NCBI RefSeq assembly: GCF_008831285.2 | Contig: NC_045147.1 | Location: 6,850,334-6,914,333, forward strand | DNA from: Nymphaea colorata | Taxonomy: Eukaryota; Streptophyta; Magnoliopsida; Nymphaeales; Nymphaeaceae | Reading direction: 5' to 3' | DNA length: 64,000 bases | In this document: one piece after another, positions 1-13,100 of the stretch | How the letters are laid out: the number at the start of each line of letters is the position of its first letter | Numbering within the stretch: position 1 is the stretch's first letter | Program-made: the position numbers and the translations under genes | Notes under the pieces: generated by a model | Seen by the model: the letters and a program-made list of their open reading frames with translations, nothing else | Told to the model about the DNA's origin: nothing | Databases searched by the model: none

Positions 1-174
1 GTGTACCTGACTCCATCTGAACAACCATACGGTGAGATCGCAATAGGATCTTTCAGGGTCTGTGCGGAGCACGTACGGCTTCTCTCAGATGGGGAAGAGA
101 CAATCCTAGAAAGTGATGTTTCAACTCTCTTGTTCTCTACACGACCCCAGGGACCACTACCTTTTATATTATGA
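1..174 (+). CDS. Unidentified open frame entering from the left edge
   Basis: Reading frame 1 is open from the first base to a TGA at 172-174, giving 57 residues with no start inside the window. The peptide has a mixed, protein-like composition (it contains VCAEHVRLLSDGEE) and no low-complexity run. It could be the last exon of a gene to the left, a transposon fragment, or chance. I do not recognise a domain. Confidence 0.2.
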   Translation: MYLTPSEQPYGEIAIGSFRVCAEHVRLLSDGEETILESDVSTLLFSTRPQGPLPFIL

Positions 175-2405
175 GCAATTTCAGATTCAACCCATCAAAG
201 AATCCGTAATTGCGTACATGTATCTATACATTATGAAAATACCTCATACCATATTAAATGACGTGATATCCCAAAACGCAATCACTTAATCAGATATGTA
301 CATTAAGATAGCCATAATGTATGAAATTCCTCATCGACATATGCCGACCTACTAAATGATCATTACAGAGTATAAATAACAGAAATCAATTCAAGGACCT
401 GCAAGTGAGCATCAAATCCATTTTTGAACAAGTCACAACCTTCTGTTGATGGAGCCTATGAGTATGTCCCTCATTGATAGCAATCTTCAAGGGCTTCATT
501 CATCAATGGCTTGCCTCAACCCAGCATTGTGTATCCACCGCCAGCAATTCTCCCTTGCTGATTGTGAGGAGATGCACCAGTGTTTGCCCATGCTGCTATA
601 TAGCATGACTAGAATGCTGGCCCATGCTTTGGATAGAACACCACCGCCAAAGGCTGCTGCTCACTGAAAACCTGGTTTTCATCTAAAAAAGGAGGGGAAA
701 GCAGGTTTTGCAAAACCTGGTTTCAACCAGGATTTGAGCAAAACTGGGTTTTTTGCAGCCTCCCAAAGGCACCTAAAACTGGGTTTTAGAGCCAAAACGA
801 GGGTTTTGGCTCCGAAACGCAGTTTATGGGTGTCACTCAAACACGGCCTTCGACCCTTGCCCTTTCCATATCACCTACCATCAACTTCATCATCATCATC
901 ATCCTTTTCTTCTTTGGACATCTCCGCTTTCTCATAATGTTCATCTTTCTCCACGTTTTTAACCTATAATTTTTGTTGTCTTCTTTTTTTACTATTGTCC
1001 TTCTCCTTCTTTTCTCTTAGATTTTTGTTTTGCAATTATTTTTGTTTCTTTTCTAATTTCTTTCTTTCTTATACCACTTCAGTCATTCATCATTTAATAA
1101 CCTTTCTCTGTCGACCATTGTCTATCCTTCAATTAGTTCATCCACTATCTTTTGCTTTTCTTTTCCTTGAAGATTTTTTTCACTAAAAATAGATAACCCC
1201 TTTAATGCTCTCTTCCTTTCCCTTAGTACAACTACATTAACAGGAGCATGAATGAGTGGGATTTGCTATGCATTTCCAACTCCTCTTCAATGAAAGGACA
1301 TTTGCTGAATGCCCATGGAGACTACTGCTTGACAGATGAGAATCAACAAATGACTAGCTTGGTAGATAACGATTGGTTGGGTCTTGCAACCTCAACCCAT
1401 ACTCTGGTGTTGGTGTTTGTTTGCTTTTTGGCTCTAGCAGTTTATTTCTCATGTAGATCTTCATGATATCATTGTACTGCTGATTGTTACTAAAATGTGT
1501 TACTCGTGCCCCTCATCTAATGGCATTTTGCTATCCACTTCTATCGGTTTGTTGGCCACTGCTATTGGGCAAGGCATCTCTATCAACTTAGTGTGGCTGG
1601 CTATTTGTTATTTGCATTGACGTTTTTGCATAACTCTACTAGAGTCCCCTGCTCCTCCTGAACCTCATCGATCAACATTTCTCTACAAATAGTTGAAGCT
1701 TTGGTAACCATCGCAATGCTCAAAACTCTACATCTCCTATTCCTATTCATGGACATTGTTGGAATGCGGTTTTCTGCTATCTACAACCGCATCTCGTAGA
1801 CTTCTACTCCTCGTCATCTAATCGTGTTTGAATACGCTTCTTTCGCAACTACATCCCAACCTCCTATTCACTAATAACAATATACATTGTCATGTCCTAT
1901 AATGTACCAACAAACAACTATAACCCTATCGTTTGCTTCCTTGGTTTATTAATTAGAGATTTCTTTTATGCTTGTTGAATCTGCTTTGAAGCTCGTGTGA
2001 TCCTTGTTTCCACCATCGCAATCAATTTGCAAATTTAATGAAAGTGTTCAATTTAAAATAACAAACCCTGACGCAATTTCACAATGTTACCGCTCAAAAC
2101 TACTTCACCAAGTTCTTTTGCGCAGCAAGCTTCTATATGGCCTAAGGAGCAGTGTGTTTGAGAGCTCCGCGCAATCTCTTCTAGTGACTTTGGAGGGGTG
2201 GGGAACTCAGCACCAGGGACGGAGTTGTCCATGAAAATGAGATCGGAGGACTGGGCCTCGTGTTCTTGAGAAAAACTTTAAGTTTTGCATTTCTACGTTT
2301 CGTGCGACTATTTTCCTCGTCATCATCTACCGTGGAAATAAACGGATTACCGCTACGGCAAGGATTTGAAAAAGAAGAACTGAAGATCTGAGACGGGAGA
2401 CAAGC
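175..2405. other. Intergenic region and promoter side of the ARMC6-like gene
   Basis: No convincing gene is seen here. Short frames at 446-667, 734-937, 995-1186 and 1248-1466 lack recognisable domains and lie in biased sequence. An (ATC)n microsatellite is at about 887-903, and 880-1200 is pyrimidine-rich. Between about 655 and 830 the motif AACCTGGTTT and its relatives (ACTGGGTTTT) recur in both orientations, which resembles decayed terminal repeats of a small DNA element, but no target duplication was found. The 5' UTR and promoter of the gene should lie in the last few hundred bases. I could not pick out a clear TATA box. Confidence 0.4.
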
Positions 2406-2556
2406 ATGATGGGTTCGTCGTCCAAAAATGTTCGCATATCTCAGGAAGGCTTCGACGCACTGGTGATGGAAAACATACACGATCTGGGGATGGATCCGGC
2501 AGAAGCGTTGGCGGACGCCATCGAGACTCTGAAGCTCCAAGGAGTAGATCTGTCGG
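2406..2556 (+). CDS. ARMC6: ARMC6-like exon 1
   Basis: The exon codes for 50 residues from the ATG pair and ends in phase 1 at CGG|GTATCT. It carries the conserved N-terminal motif [20 protein letters not shown]. Intron 1 (2557-3008, 452 bp) shows no element. Confidence 0.88.
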
Positions 2557-5500
2557 GTATCTTCTTGTCACCATATTTTATTCAAACACTTATTGGATTG
2601 ATCACGCAATATCACCAGCAGAATTAAATGATTCCCATTTGAAGTTCCGACCATAATCTTCATTGTCATGTTCATTACTCGAATAGCTTCTTCGTGAAGC
2701 TTTGTTTCTCTGCAAAATTTATCGTGCTCCGCCTAGTTATTTTTCTTTGTACGAAATATGATATTGACATGAATGAAAAATGAGTGCCGGCAACATCTAT
2801 CCATCGCTACAGCATAGACGCACTTATGTACATGCTTTTGACTGATTCAGTGGTTTTATACAGATCAATGGTTCTAGTTAATATTTAACTTGAATTTTTA
2901 ACAATGGAGACAGTGTCTAGTTCGACTTGAATTCAACTACATTGCCTTTCATGTTGAAGGAAACGTGACCATTGCTTCGTTTACTTGTCCTTCTGAATCA
3001 TTCAACAGGAATTTTGAAATGCGTGCCCGGAATTTCAAATGCCAAAGAAAATCCTGTTGTTCTGGCATTGGATGCATTGAGAGATATGACAGTCAAAGCA
3101 CCACACCTTGATGAATTTGTACCGGATGTCGCGCACAATGCTAGCATTGATATTGAAAGAGTTGGTGATGCACTTGATACCCTTTGGGGTTTATGTTCAG
3201 CTGATGGATCTGAAAATGTTTCCATTGCTAGAAACAATGGCGGGTTGGAGGTTCTCATCTCCATCTGTTCTGGTTTGCCCCGTCATGTTCCTGAAGAAAG
3301 AGCACTTGTTTTGTCACTTAAGACGTTGGCTGTCTTGGTCAATGGTATGGCCTCACATGCTTTGAATACGTTTATGGTGATTTGCTTTACCAATGTTCTG
3401 TCTCATCTAGTATGAGGTGCTTTACTTTTGGACCAGCAAGTTTGTACCTTTCTGTAACCGCAAGTATTATGCACCAACTCTCTAGACATTACCTCCTGAG
3501 TTGGAAGCATTCATATTCATAGACCATGATAGCAACATCAGCAGCATCGACAGGCTATGTTGGCTGTGGTTCAGGACCTCTTGACCTGCAGCCAGGGCGT
3601 CAAAGCTCTGAACGAATCATTGTTTCCCTGGTGTAAGCTTTAAAAAGGGAAAAAGCTGTTGCTTTCCTACCAGACTTGGTTGTTCGCAGGAGATATTAAG
3701 TTACCTGGTTATGTTTCAAAAGCTTTCCTTAATTTTACTATTAAAGGTAAGTGTGGCTGCGTGCAGATCCCAGATCTTCTCGTTGTTTGGACGAAAGTTC
3801 AGAAGGTTATTGTTGTGGAGGAGATGGCGCAATGATCACAATGAAAGTTGATACTGATCCAATGGCATCTTCTATGTCAACCTTAGCTCCTTTAGGAATT
3901 AAGCCCAATTGTAGACTTGCAGTAGTATTTTGTTATTGCTTCAATTTTCTGTTTGTATGTGTCTCAGTTTGTGTTTCTCTATTTCCCTGACCTTAATTAT
4001 TTACGATCCTTAATTTTATGATGTTCTACCAAGGTTTTTCACTTCCTTGAATTTTGATTTGCTAAAAATCAAAATTAAGCATGTATGCACATCCAACTGA
4101 AAGCTGCATATAAAATAAGCATAAAATGATCTGTAGCTTTTCTACATTACTTCTATTGTAGAAGTTGTTAAGTGCTTCTTTCTTAGTAACATGTTAGTCT
4201 GGACCACTGCATAGTTGTGATCTAGTTTTGATCTGAAAGCCTCCCTCTTTATCCTGAATTGTTTTTTTGCATGCTGGTTCACTAAGATGACTACCTTTCT
4301 GCAAGGCTACAGATTCCTCTAATGAGTACATGTTCTACCTTTTCAGATATTCAATGTGCAGAGACCTTTAAACGAAGTGATGGACCAAAGGTTGTTATGG
4401 GCATCCTGAATGAATTTGATCATAACATCAATATCTTGAACAGTGGATTTGCGGTTGTAGCTGCTGCTGCAAGTGGTAATGAGATTCTCAAGGAAGCGTT
4501 CATGGAACTGAACATAGATGAACTTCTTGTTCAACTGATAGTAGCACAAAATGGATCGAACATTCAGAGTCTCTTTGATGCACTAAGGGTGTTGCTGACA
4601 CCCGATGATACCCGTGTTTTGGCTTCTCAAGTAAGTGTTAGACACAGAATGAAGTACATAATCTTGTTTTTAGTGCTTTTACTTTCTGACTCCTGGAGGT
4701 ATCATCTTCTTCTTTCTGATCACTTTTTTATGTTTAGAAATTGATTTTGGTATGAAAAATAGATGGGCTTTGCTCATGACTTGCAAAAGTTTGATCTATT
4801 TCATTGGACAAAGCCTAGACCTTTCATGCTAGTTACTATAAAAATTAAAAAGTACTGTTCTCATCATCAAATTCAGGGTTAGGATTCATTTGCTTGCTTT
4901 TCTAGATTAAGGGTGCTGTCACACATTTTGGAGAGTCGGGAAGAACAGGCTGTTTTAGCTTATCAAAGATGATAGAGTTAGGCATGTTTCCAGCATTGTT
5001 CAAGAGTTTCAGATGGCCTTTTTTTTCCACTGCTCACCAAATCACTCATAACACACCGTCAGGTGAAACCATGTATCTTTCCTGAGTTTATGAAATATGA
5101 ATATGTGATTTTTCCCCAACTTTGTGAGATAAAATAGCGTCAAAGTACATAAATTAAAAAGTTCTTTTGATTGAGGTTCATGGATGACCCCAAGATGGAT
5201 CATGATGCCATTTTGTATTTCTAGGTTAAGCTTTGGTGACAATTTGTGCAGTCATCTGCTAAGGGTTATAGGTAGGTGCTGCACCGAACGTGTGTGCTGC
5301 TGCTGAAGTTAGTTCTACTCTATTTGATTTTAGTCATGTCTTCTTCAAATGTCGGTTAACTTGAGGTCCTTTTCCTTGAAAGCAAGCATGTATCTCTTGT
5401 AAGATTTCGATGTATAATACCAAACCACCGGATGGAGTCTTAGGTAGATGCAAGAGGAGGAGAAGAAGAGAAGAGGACTGCTTGTGCAATAGAGAGAGAG

Positions 5501-8500
5501 AAGAGGGCAGCAACAACCTTGGCGCCTGTCCCTTATCATTAATATAACTTAATTTGTGTTACAAGTAAATACACAAAACAAAAAAAATTTACAAGTAAGC
5601 CACCGCCCATTATGTGTGGGCATGAGGAGAAGATGGGTCGAAACATTGCCCCTCAAGTTGTGCATGAGGTTTGATCATGCACAACTTGTTCTTCAATTCC
5701 CAGAAATGGTGCCCTGTGAGTCCCTTAGTAAAAAGATCAACTTTATTGAGACGTGGCTATATAAGTAGGAACAATCTCGTTTTCCACAACCTTTTGACGA
5801 ATGAAGTGTTGATCAATCTCTATATGCTTAGTACGATTATGTAAAACAGGATTGAAAGCAATCTTGATCACACTTTGGTTGTCACAAAATAGAAAGGACT
5901 GAGCAATGGGAATGGAGAGTTCCCCAAGAAGATGATATTGCATGTAAAAGTGAGATATTGCAACATGCCAACTATACTTCGATAGAAACTAGGATTTGAG
6001 TATGTATCACTCCCATCAGAGACATTCAATTTTGTGTTGAGAACACTATGAGTGTTTATGGGCTTGCAATTTGTCATACCTGCTCTATCCAAAATACCAT
6101 GAGTATATTTATTTTGCGTAAGAGTTATTGTGATGCCTTTTCTATCAAGCTCAACACCCAAGAGATACCGTAGTTCGCCGAGATCCTTCATCTTGAATGC
6201 TTGTTTAAATACCTCCTTAACGTGAGATATATGACATGAAGAATTTCCAGTAAGAACTATGTCATCTACATATATGAATAGCCAAGTGGTAACTTCACCT
6301 CAATGATATATAAATAAGGAATGATCAAGTGAACTTTTGAGAAAACTAGCCTGCTATATGTGAAGAGAAAATCTATCGAACCATGAGCGAGATGCTTGCT
6401 TAAGCCCATATAGTGATTTTTGTAATTTGCACACCCATTGAGTTGGATCATTAGTAGCATAACTTGGAGGTTGTTCCATGTATACCTCTTCCTTTAAAAA
6501 ACCATGAATAAAAACATTTTTAACATCCAACTGATATAAAGTCCGTCCATGTGAGACTGCAAAAGAAATAATAACCTGGATCGTTCCCATCTTGATAACT
6601 GGACTGAAAGTCTTATCATAGTCTTCCTCGTGCTGCTGAGTGAAGCCTCTAGCCACAAGACGAGCCTTATATCTATCAATGCTTCCATTAGGTTTATACT
6701 TGAGTTTGTAAACCCATTTTGAACCCATTACATTCATATCATCTGGACGAGGAACAATCTCCCAAGTTTGACATTCATTTAAGGCAGCCATTTCTTCATT
6801 CATAGTCTCGATCCAATATTTGTTTTTGCATGCGTGCTCATAGCATTTTGGCTCCACCTTTTTGCTCAATTCTGTCATAAAAAGCTGAAAATCCAAGGAG
6901 AAATTATCATAACTTACCCATCTATCAATAGGGTGCCGCACACGTTCTGATCTACATGGACACGTAGTGGCAATTTCTGGAGCAGTTGCTGGAACTGAAT
7001 GTCGAGTATACACTACTCCTGAAAAACGATTAGGTGAAGACGTGTTGTTCATCTGAGTATCTGTGGCTGTCTCGAACTCATCAATAATTTTGTCATTTTG
7101 GGCGTGGTATGCATTAACTCCTTGGCCTAATATTTCAGCATTCAACCATGTTGTTGGTCCGAGTAGATGAAGGTATTCTGTCTATCTGAGTGTTTGTGGC
7201 TGTCTCGAGCTCATCAATAGTTCTGTCACTTTGTGCGTGGTGTGTATCAGCTCTTTGGTGTAATATTTCAGCATTCAGCCATGAGTCATATACATCGTTT
7301 CTAACATTAAGTATTGCATGTGGCTTCTTGAAATCCTTCAACCTGAGCTCATCAAAAACAACATGTCGTGAAATATGCACACGTTTAGTTTTTGGATTGT
7401 AACAGCGATAGCCTTTATAATTTTCTGCATAACCCACAAATCTACACATGACAGCTCGATCTTGAAACTTATTTCTCAAAGAAACATCAACATGAACATA
7501 ACAGATGCATCCAAAAACACGTAGCTCATCATAATTTGGTTGTTCTTGATGTAAAATAAAGAATGGAGATTTTCATTCAAGCATGGATAGTGGCAGTCGA
7601 TTAATAACATGAACAGTAGTATGGAAGGCTTTAGTCCATAAAGTCATGGGCACATCAGTGTTATGCATCATACTGAGAGCACTTTCAACTATGTGCCTAT
7701 GTTTTCTTTCAGCAATACCATTCTGTTGTGGTGTGTGAGAACAGTAAATCTGTCTAGTGATCCCATGATTTAGTAAGTACTCAGTAAATTCATTTGAAAT
7801 GAACTCACCACCACCATCACATTGGAAATGCATGATATTACTAGAGTATTTGTTTTGGACCAAGGCATGAAGTGGATCCAAGTGTAGCGAGAATAAGAAT
7901 CAATGAAAACAACATAATATTTACTCCCGAAAGAGGAAGAAATAGGAGCAGGCCCCCAAACATCAGAATAAATGGTGTCAAATAACTTCGAAGCTCGCTT
8001 ATTTATTGATTGAAAAGGAAGAGCATGGCTCTTACAAATATGACAACTTGAGCACATGCTAGACTCACTGACAAGACTTAGACTGGACTTTTCTAATAGT
8101 CGATCTGCAACAAGACTTTGAATGAAAGACCGACTACAATGTGCTAAACGACCGTGCCAAAGAGATGTCATATCATACTCTGTGATATTGACTTCACTAT
8201 GACTGGGAAAGGATGAATCTGAAACACAAGACTTAGACGCTTTTGGAGCTTCTTCAATGACGTACATGTCTCCTTTGTGAACACCCTCAACGAACGTCTT
8301 CTTGGTTCGAGCATCCTTAACATAAACAGAAGAAGGAGTAAACTCAACAGAGGAATGAGTATCATCAATAAGCTTTGACACATAAATGATATTTTTCTTG
8401 ACATTTGGAACAATAAGAACATTCTTTAAGGGTATTGAGGAATGAACCATAGATAAGTGTGCATTTCCAATATGTGATATTTTGTGATGGGAACCATCTC

Positions 8501-10089
8501 CTGTGACGATTGAGCCTTTAGCTAAATAAGGGAGAGCACTAGAAAGCTTACCTGCGTCACCAGTTACATGAGCTGCAGCACCAGAATCCACATACCATTG
8601 TCCTTCCTCATTTTGCTTGAGATTGACTTTAGAGAACGCTGTCATTAGAATCTGCTGCACATCAGGGGAAATGTTCGATGCCGCAGTCGTGTTTGAAACA
8701 GATGACCCTGCTGCTTATTGTCATGCCTGACATGTTTTCCCTTGTTCTGTGGGTTATGCCAACATTCTGACTTCACATGACCTCTCTTATTGCAATAATC
8801 AACAAGTAGGTATCCTTCGTGGTACATTTGTGTTAGGTATAGGAAGGATACCTCTCCCCATCCCTGTCTGTGAGTTCCAAACTCTTGGACGACTTCCTTG
8901 TAAAGCATGGGTCCCAGTGACCAATACATTGTGACCGCCAGAATGAACTAATTCATGTCGCTGTACACAACTCGCTTCATGCTGAATCAATTTTGCTTTC
9001 AAGTCTTCAAAAGAGGGAAGAACAGGCAATACTTGTAAAGCAGCAGAAAACATCAAATTCTGGCCCCAATCCACTCAAAGCCTGTTGTACCTTGTCCTTG
9101 TCACTGACTGAATGTCCTATGATGGCAAGATGATCGCTGACATTTTTGATCTCATGTATATATTCCAAGACTGAACGTGTGCCTCGCTTGATATCCTGAA
9201 ATTGCCTCTTGAGTTGTAGAAATCTCGCTTCTGATACTTGAGAATATGTGGTAGCAAGTACATTCCACAACTCAAGTGCTGAAAGATCATCATCAACACC
9301 TGCCAAAACTTCCTCTGATAGTGTGGAGGTGATATAAGCAACGAGAGATTGATCATGAGCCATCCACATCTCATATTCAGGATTGATTTCTGCAATGGTC
9401 TCTTGAACTTGCCCTGAGCATTCAGGATTGGACGACAAGATGCTGGAATTGCGGTGGGGATCCATAAATGCAATAATCAGAAAATAGGGGAAAAATGGAA
9501 ATTTTGAGATTAGGGTTAGGTGGCTGACGGTGGGGCAGATTAGGACAGATTAGGGCAGACAGTAGGATTAGGGCAGATGGTAAGGTTAGGGCAGATTAGG
9601 GTAGGATTAGGGCAGATTAGGGTAGACGATAGGATTAGGGAAGATTAGGCAGAAAATTTGGGGATTAGGGTTAGGGCAGAAATTTGGGGATTAGGGCAGA
9701 AAATAGAGATTTGAGGATTAGGGCAGAAAAGAAACAAAGATTAGGGCAGAAATTAGAGATTCTTACCGAACATTCTCAGTGGCAAAACCTGGCTCTGATA
9801 CCAAGTAAGATTTTGATATCTAATACCAGACCACCGAATGAACTTAGATGCAAGAAGAGGAAGAGAGAAGTGGGCTGCATGTCCAAGCAAGAGAGAGATG
9901 AAAGAGAGCAGCAACAAATGACGTCTGCCTTTTGTTATCATTATATACTAATCACGATTTAGGGTACATCATAAAATACACAAAATAACAATAAGATTTA
10001 CAATTATGGCACCGCCCATGATGTGTTGGGCGTGTGGATCAAATGGGTCGGGTCTGGGTGGCCCGATCCATATGTACAAACTTAACACT

Positions 10090-10137
<48 letters not shown>

Positions 10138-13100
10138 ACATATATTAGTTGACTAATATATGTAATATACATACTATAGATATATATATAGATCGGGATA
10201 CATACATTTCAACAGTTATAGCAAATTTCTCGATTCTTAGAAATGATAAAATGGGAAAGAACATTAATAGTTCAAACTTGTAATCCCATAAAAAAGCCTA
10301 CAAACAAACATTGTTTATCACAAGAACATTATGATTATCATCATTCTAGCTATTCCAAGTCGATGCTTAAATTAAGTTCAGAATTGCAAGATTAATATTA
10401 ACAATTGCTAAACATCAAAAAGACAAAAACACAATTAGGCTTGTGCTTGTGCTTGTGCTTGTGCTTGGCTGATCGGCAGCATCAGCTGTTCAACTAAACT
10501 GGTCACAGACTCAGTCTCACAATCTGTCAATTCTTATAATTACATGTCAATGTAGAGAATTGAAAGAAATAAGAAGAAAACTGGCAGCCGAAATGGCCAA
10601 TAGATCAAACTGACCATGATGAAATGAAACCAAACAAAAGTAGCAGCCAACAGATAAACACATATAGATCAAACAAAAGTTCAAAACACGTATATTTCTA
10701 CAGACTTACAGTTCAATCTTCAAACAAAAACATCTCCAAAGCAGGAAATCGGAAAACCCAAAATCAAGAAAATGAAACCCTAATTTGTAATAGTGAAAAA
10801 GGTAGAAAAAAAGGAAAAACTTAGCTGGCTGCCACTGTGCACTGCCGGACATGGCCGTGCACAGCCGGACATTATGGCTGCCGCCAGTCATCATAGTGAG
10901 GAGGAAAGACTAAAGAGGGAAGACACTCAGGGTCGAGCTGAAGAGCTCGATGGGTTTTGTAAAGATAAAAAGATTTTTATGATTCAGATTGGGTCCCAAC
11001 TGCCTTGCTGTACCTGTTTCCACTTACCGGCATACCGGAGTGGGTACATGGGGCAATCCCTCATACTGGTGTCACATAAATCTCAAGGTATATGTGCTTG
11101 TATGTATACATATATACATGTGTATATGATATGCACATAGGCTGCAATGTGTATTTCTTTTTTTATTTTCTTTATCGTCATTTTCTTTTCTGATTTTTCC
11201 TTCTTACTTTTTCATTTTGCTCAGTGTTACTAGCTGTTGGCAGCTTCAAGGGCTAGTTTTCTAGCCATTGGAACTAGTCCAACAACTTGCAGCTCTCCCT
11301 TCTATTTTTTTCTCCTCTATAAATAGAGGAGGTGTCTTGTCTATCTTTTATGGCTTGTTGAAGTCAGTATTGTTTTAACTTTTAAGGGATAACATTCAGT
11401 TCTCCATTGTAAGAGATTTGCCTTCAATTTTCTTGAGTGCGTGATAATATTTTTGGGACTCTGGTACAGTTTAAAATATAGTAACACTTAGTGTTGCATT
11501 TTATTAGCTTCTATATTCTCTTTCCTTTTAGGCTGTAGAGTCTACTCTACTCGTCGTCTAGTCTTCGCCTAATGCTTGTAATGACATAGGATATTTTTGA
11601 CAATGCTCAAAATAATATGTTAAGAGAAGATCAACTGAAATAGAATTTATGAGCAAATATTATGATGCGGTCAACACAAAATCGTTGATTTTGGTGAAAT
11701 CTGGTCTTTTCTCATGGGATTTTGGCTTTTCTCTGGAACATATAGTTTTGGACAATACAAAAATGTCCATGTGGATAATATATATATTCATCCAACTTTA
11801 TTGGCTGCCCAGCTAGTTTGTTTCTGACATATAACTGTATGGGTGGATTTAAAATGTCCAAGACTATCTATATCAAAAAAGAAAAATCATTGAAACTCTG
11901 TCACATAAGTACATGTGAAATGGCCAAAGTACCAGTGTCAATATGTGGGAATTGCTGCTTTCTAAAACTTAAAAATTTGTATTCTGAAACTTAATTTTCG
12001 CTTTAATTTTGATTTGAAAAAAAAGTTTCAAAATCATCGATAATGTTGTATTTTCGATAAGTATGTGACACTGGCAGCATGTGCTGGATGGCTGTCGACA
12101 TCAGATATATATATTTATGTGTGTGTGTCTGTATATATATAATTGTGATAAATATCATTCTTTGCTTTTTATTGGCAAGCAAGTTTTTTCTTAAGATTAA
12201 TTGAAAAAATTTGTGCCCTCGGAAATTCAAGTTAATAAATATAATAAAAAATAGAGTGACTTATGCAACTATTAGCTTTTTATTAATTGTCACATGAAAG
12301 CATTTATAACAATGTAAGACAGTGATCAAAATGTTCAAAGAAATCCAACATAAGTTTAGAATGTTGTAGGAATATGTTCTCTTGAAAAACTACAAAAATA
12401 TTGTAATAAAATCACAATATTTTTGTTTTAGTAATAATTCAAAAGTGTCAAAGTGTTCCCCTTTTCTTAACTTACTTATTCCAATAAAAGCCACTTAATT
12501 GAATGTCTAGTTTTGTGTATATGCACACGCACACACACACACCACATGAAAAGAAAATATATTTTACACACCTTGCTAAGTCACATGGGTATGGGTACAG
12601 TTTGGGTACGGGTACGGAGATACAGGGTATGGACACGACAACTTTAAAACATGTCGGTACGGGGGTACGGCAGGATATATGTATGTATATATGCAAAATA
12701 ACACAAAAAAAATCAAAATGAAAGCAACATTTTAATAAACAAGTGATATAAATAAAAACATTATATCAATAACTCGAAGAATATAATGAAAAGTAAGGTG
12801 AAAAAAATTAAATCAAAGTAAAATTAAGCAGTTTGGATCTTGTAGAAACCAAGTAGAATGATGAACGAACATGGATGTAACGTGGAAAACCCCCAACAAG
12901 AGGGAAAAAAACCGCGGGTGAGGGAGGACTGGCGCCCACTAGCAACCAGACACTCTCTCTCTAAGAATTTCATTCACACAGAAAATTAAGGTTTACACAG
13001 GTTAAGTAGGGCCATAACATAACACACTGGATCGGGTTCAGATCCAGACCCGGATAGGTGACCCAAATACAACATATGTCAACAGTTCCCCTCAAGTTGG

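Larger units (their letters stand above)
5398..10087 (-). mobile_element. Copia-A, degenerate Ty1/copia retrotransposon in intron 3
   Basis: The element runs antisense to the host gene. Related LTRs lie at both ends. An initiator Met-tRNA primer site sits inside the right LTR, and a purine tract (CAACTTGAGGGG on the minus strand) sits inside the left LTR. The order gag, protease, integrase, RT, RNase H read on the minus strand is the Ty1/copia order. Frameshifts, stops and a deletion between RT and RNase H make it non-autonomous. No matching 5-bp target duplication is visible (TCTCT on the left, CTCAA on the right). Confidence 0.88.

Noticed and set aside
446-667. 73-residue plus-strand frame upstream of the ARMC6-like gene
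   Set aside because: No recognisable domain, no splice context and no conserved motif. A frame of this length is common by chance.
1500-1980. Plastid-derived insertion suggested by a few familiar-looking words
   Set aside because: Translation in all frames gave no plastid protein motif.
9508-9760. Interstitial telomere
   Set aside because: Units are irregular and TTAGGG-like rather than the usual plant TTTAGGG, and they lie inside the leader of a Copia element.
11020-11095. A fourth copy of the GGGTAC hAT-like family
   Set aside because: TACCGGCATACCGG and GTGGGTACATGG are suggestive, but no inverted end pair or 8-bp duplication was found.
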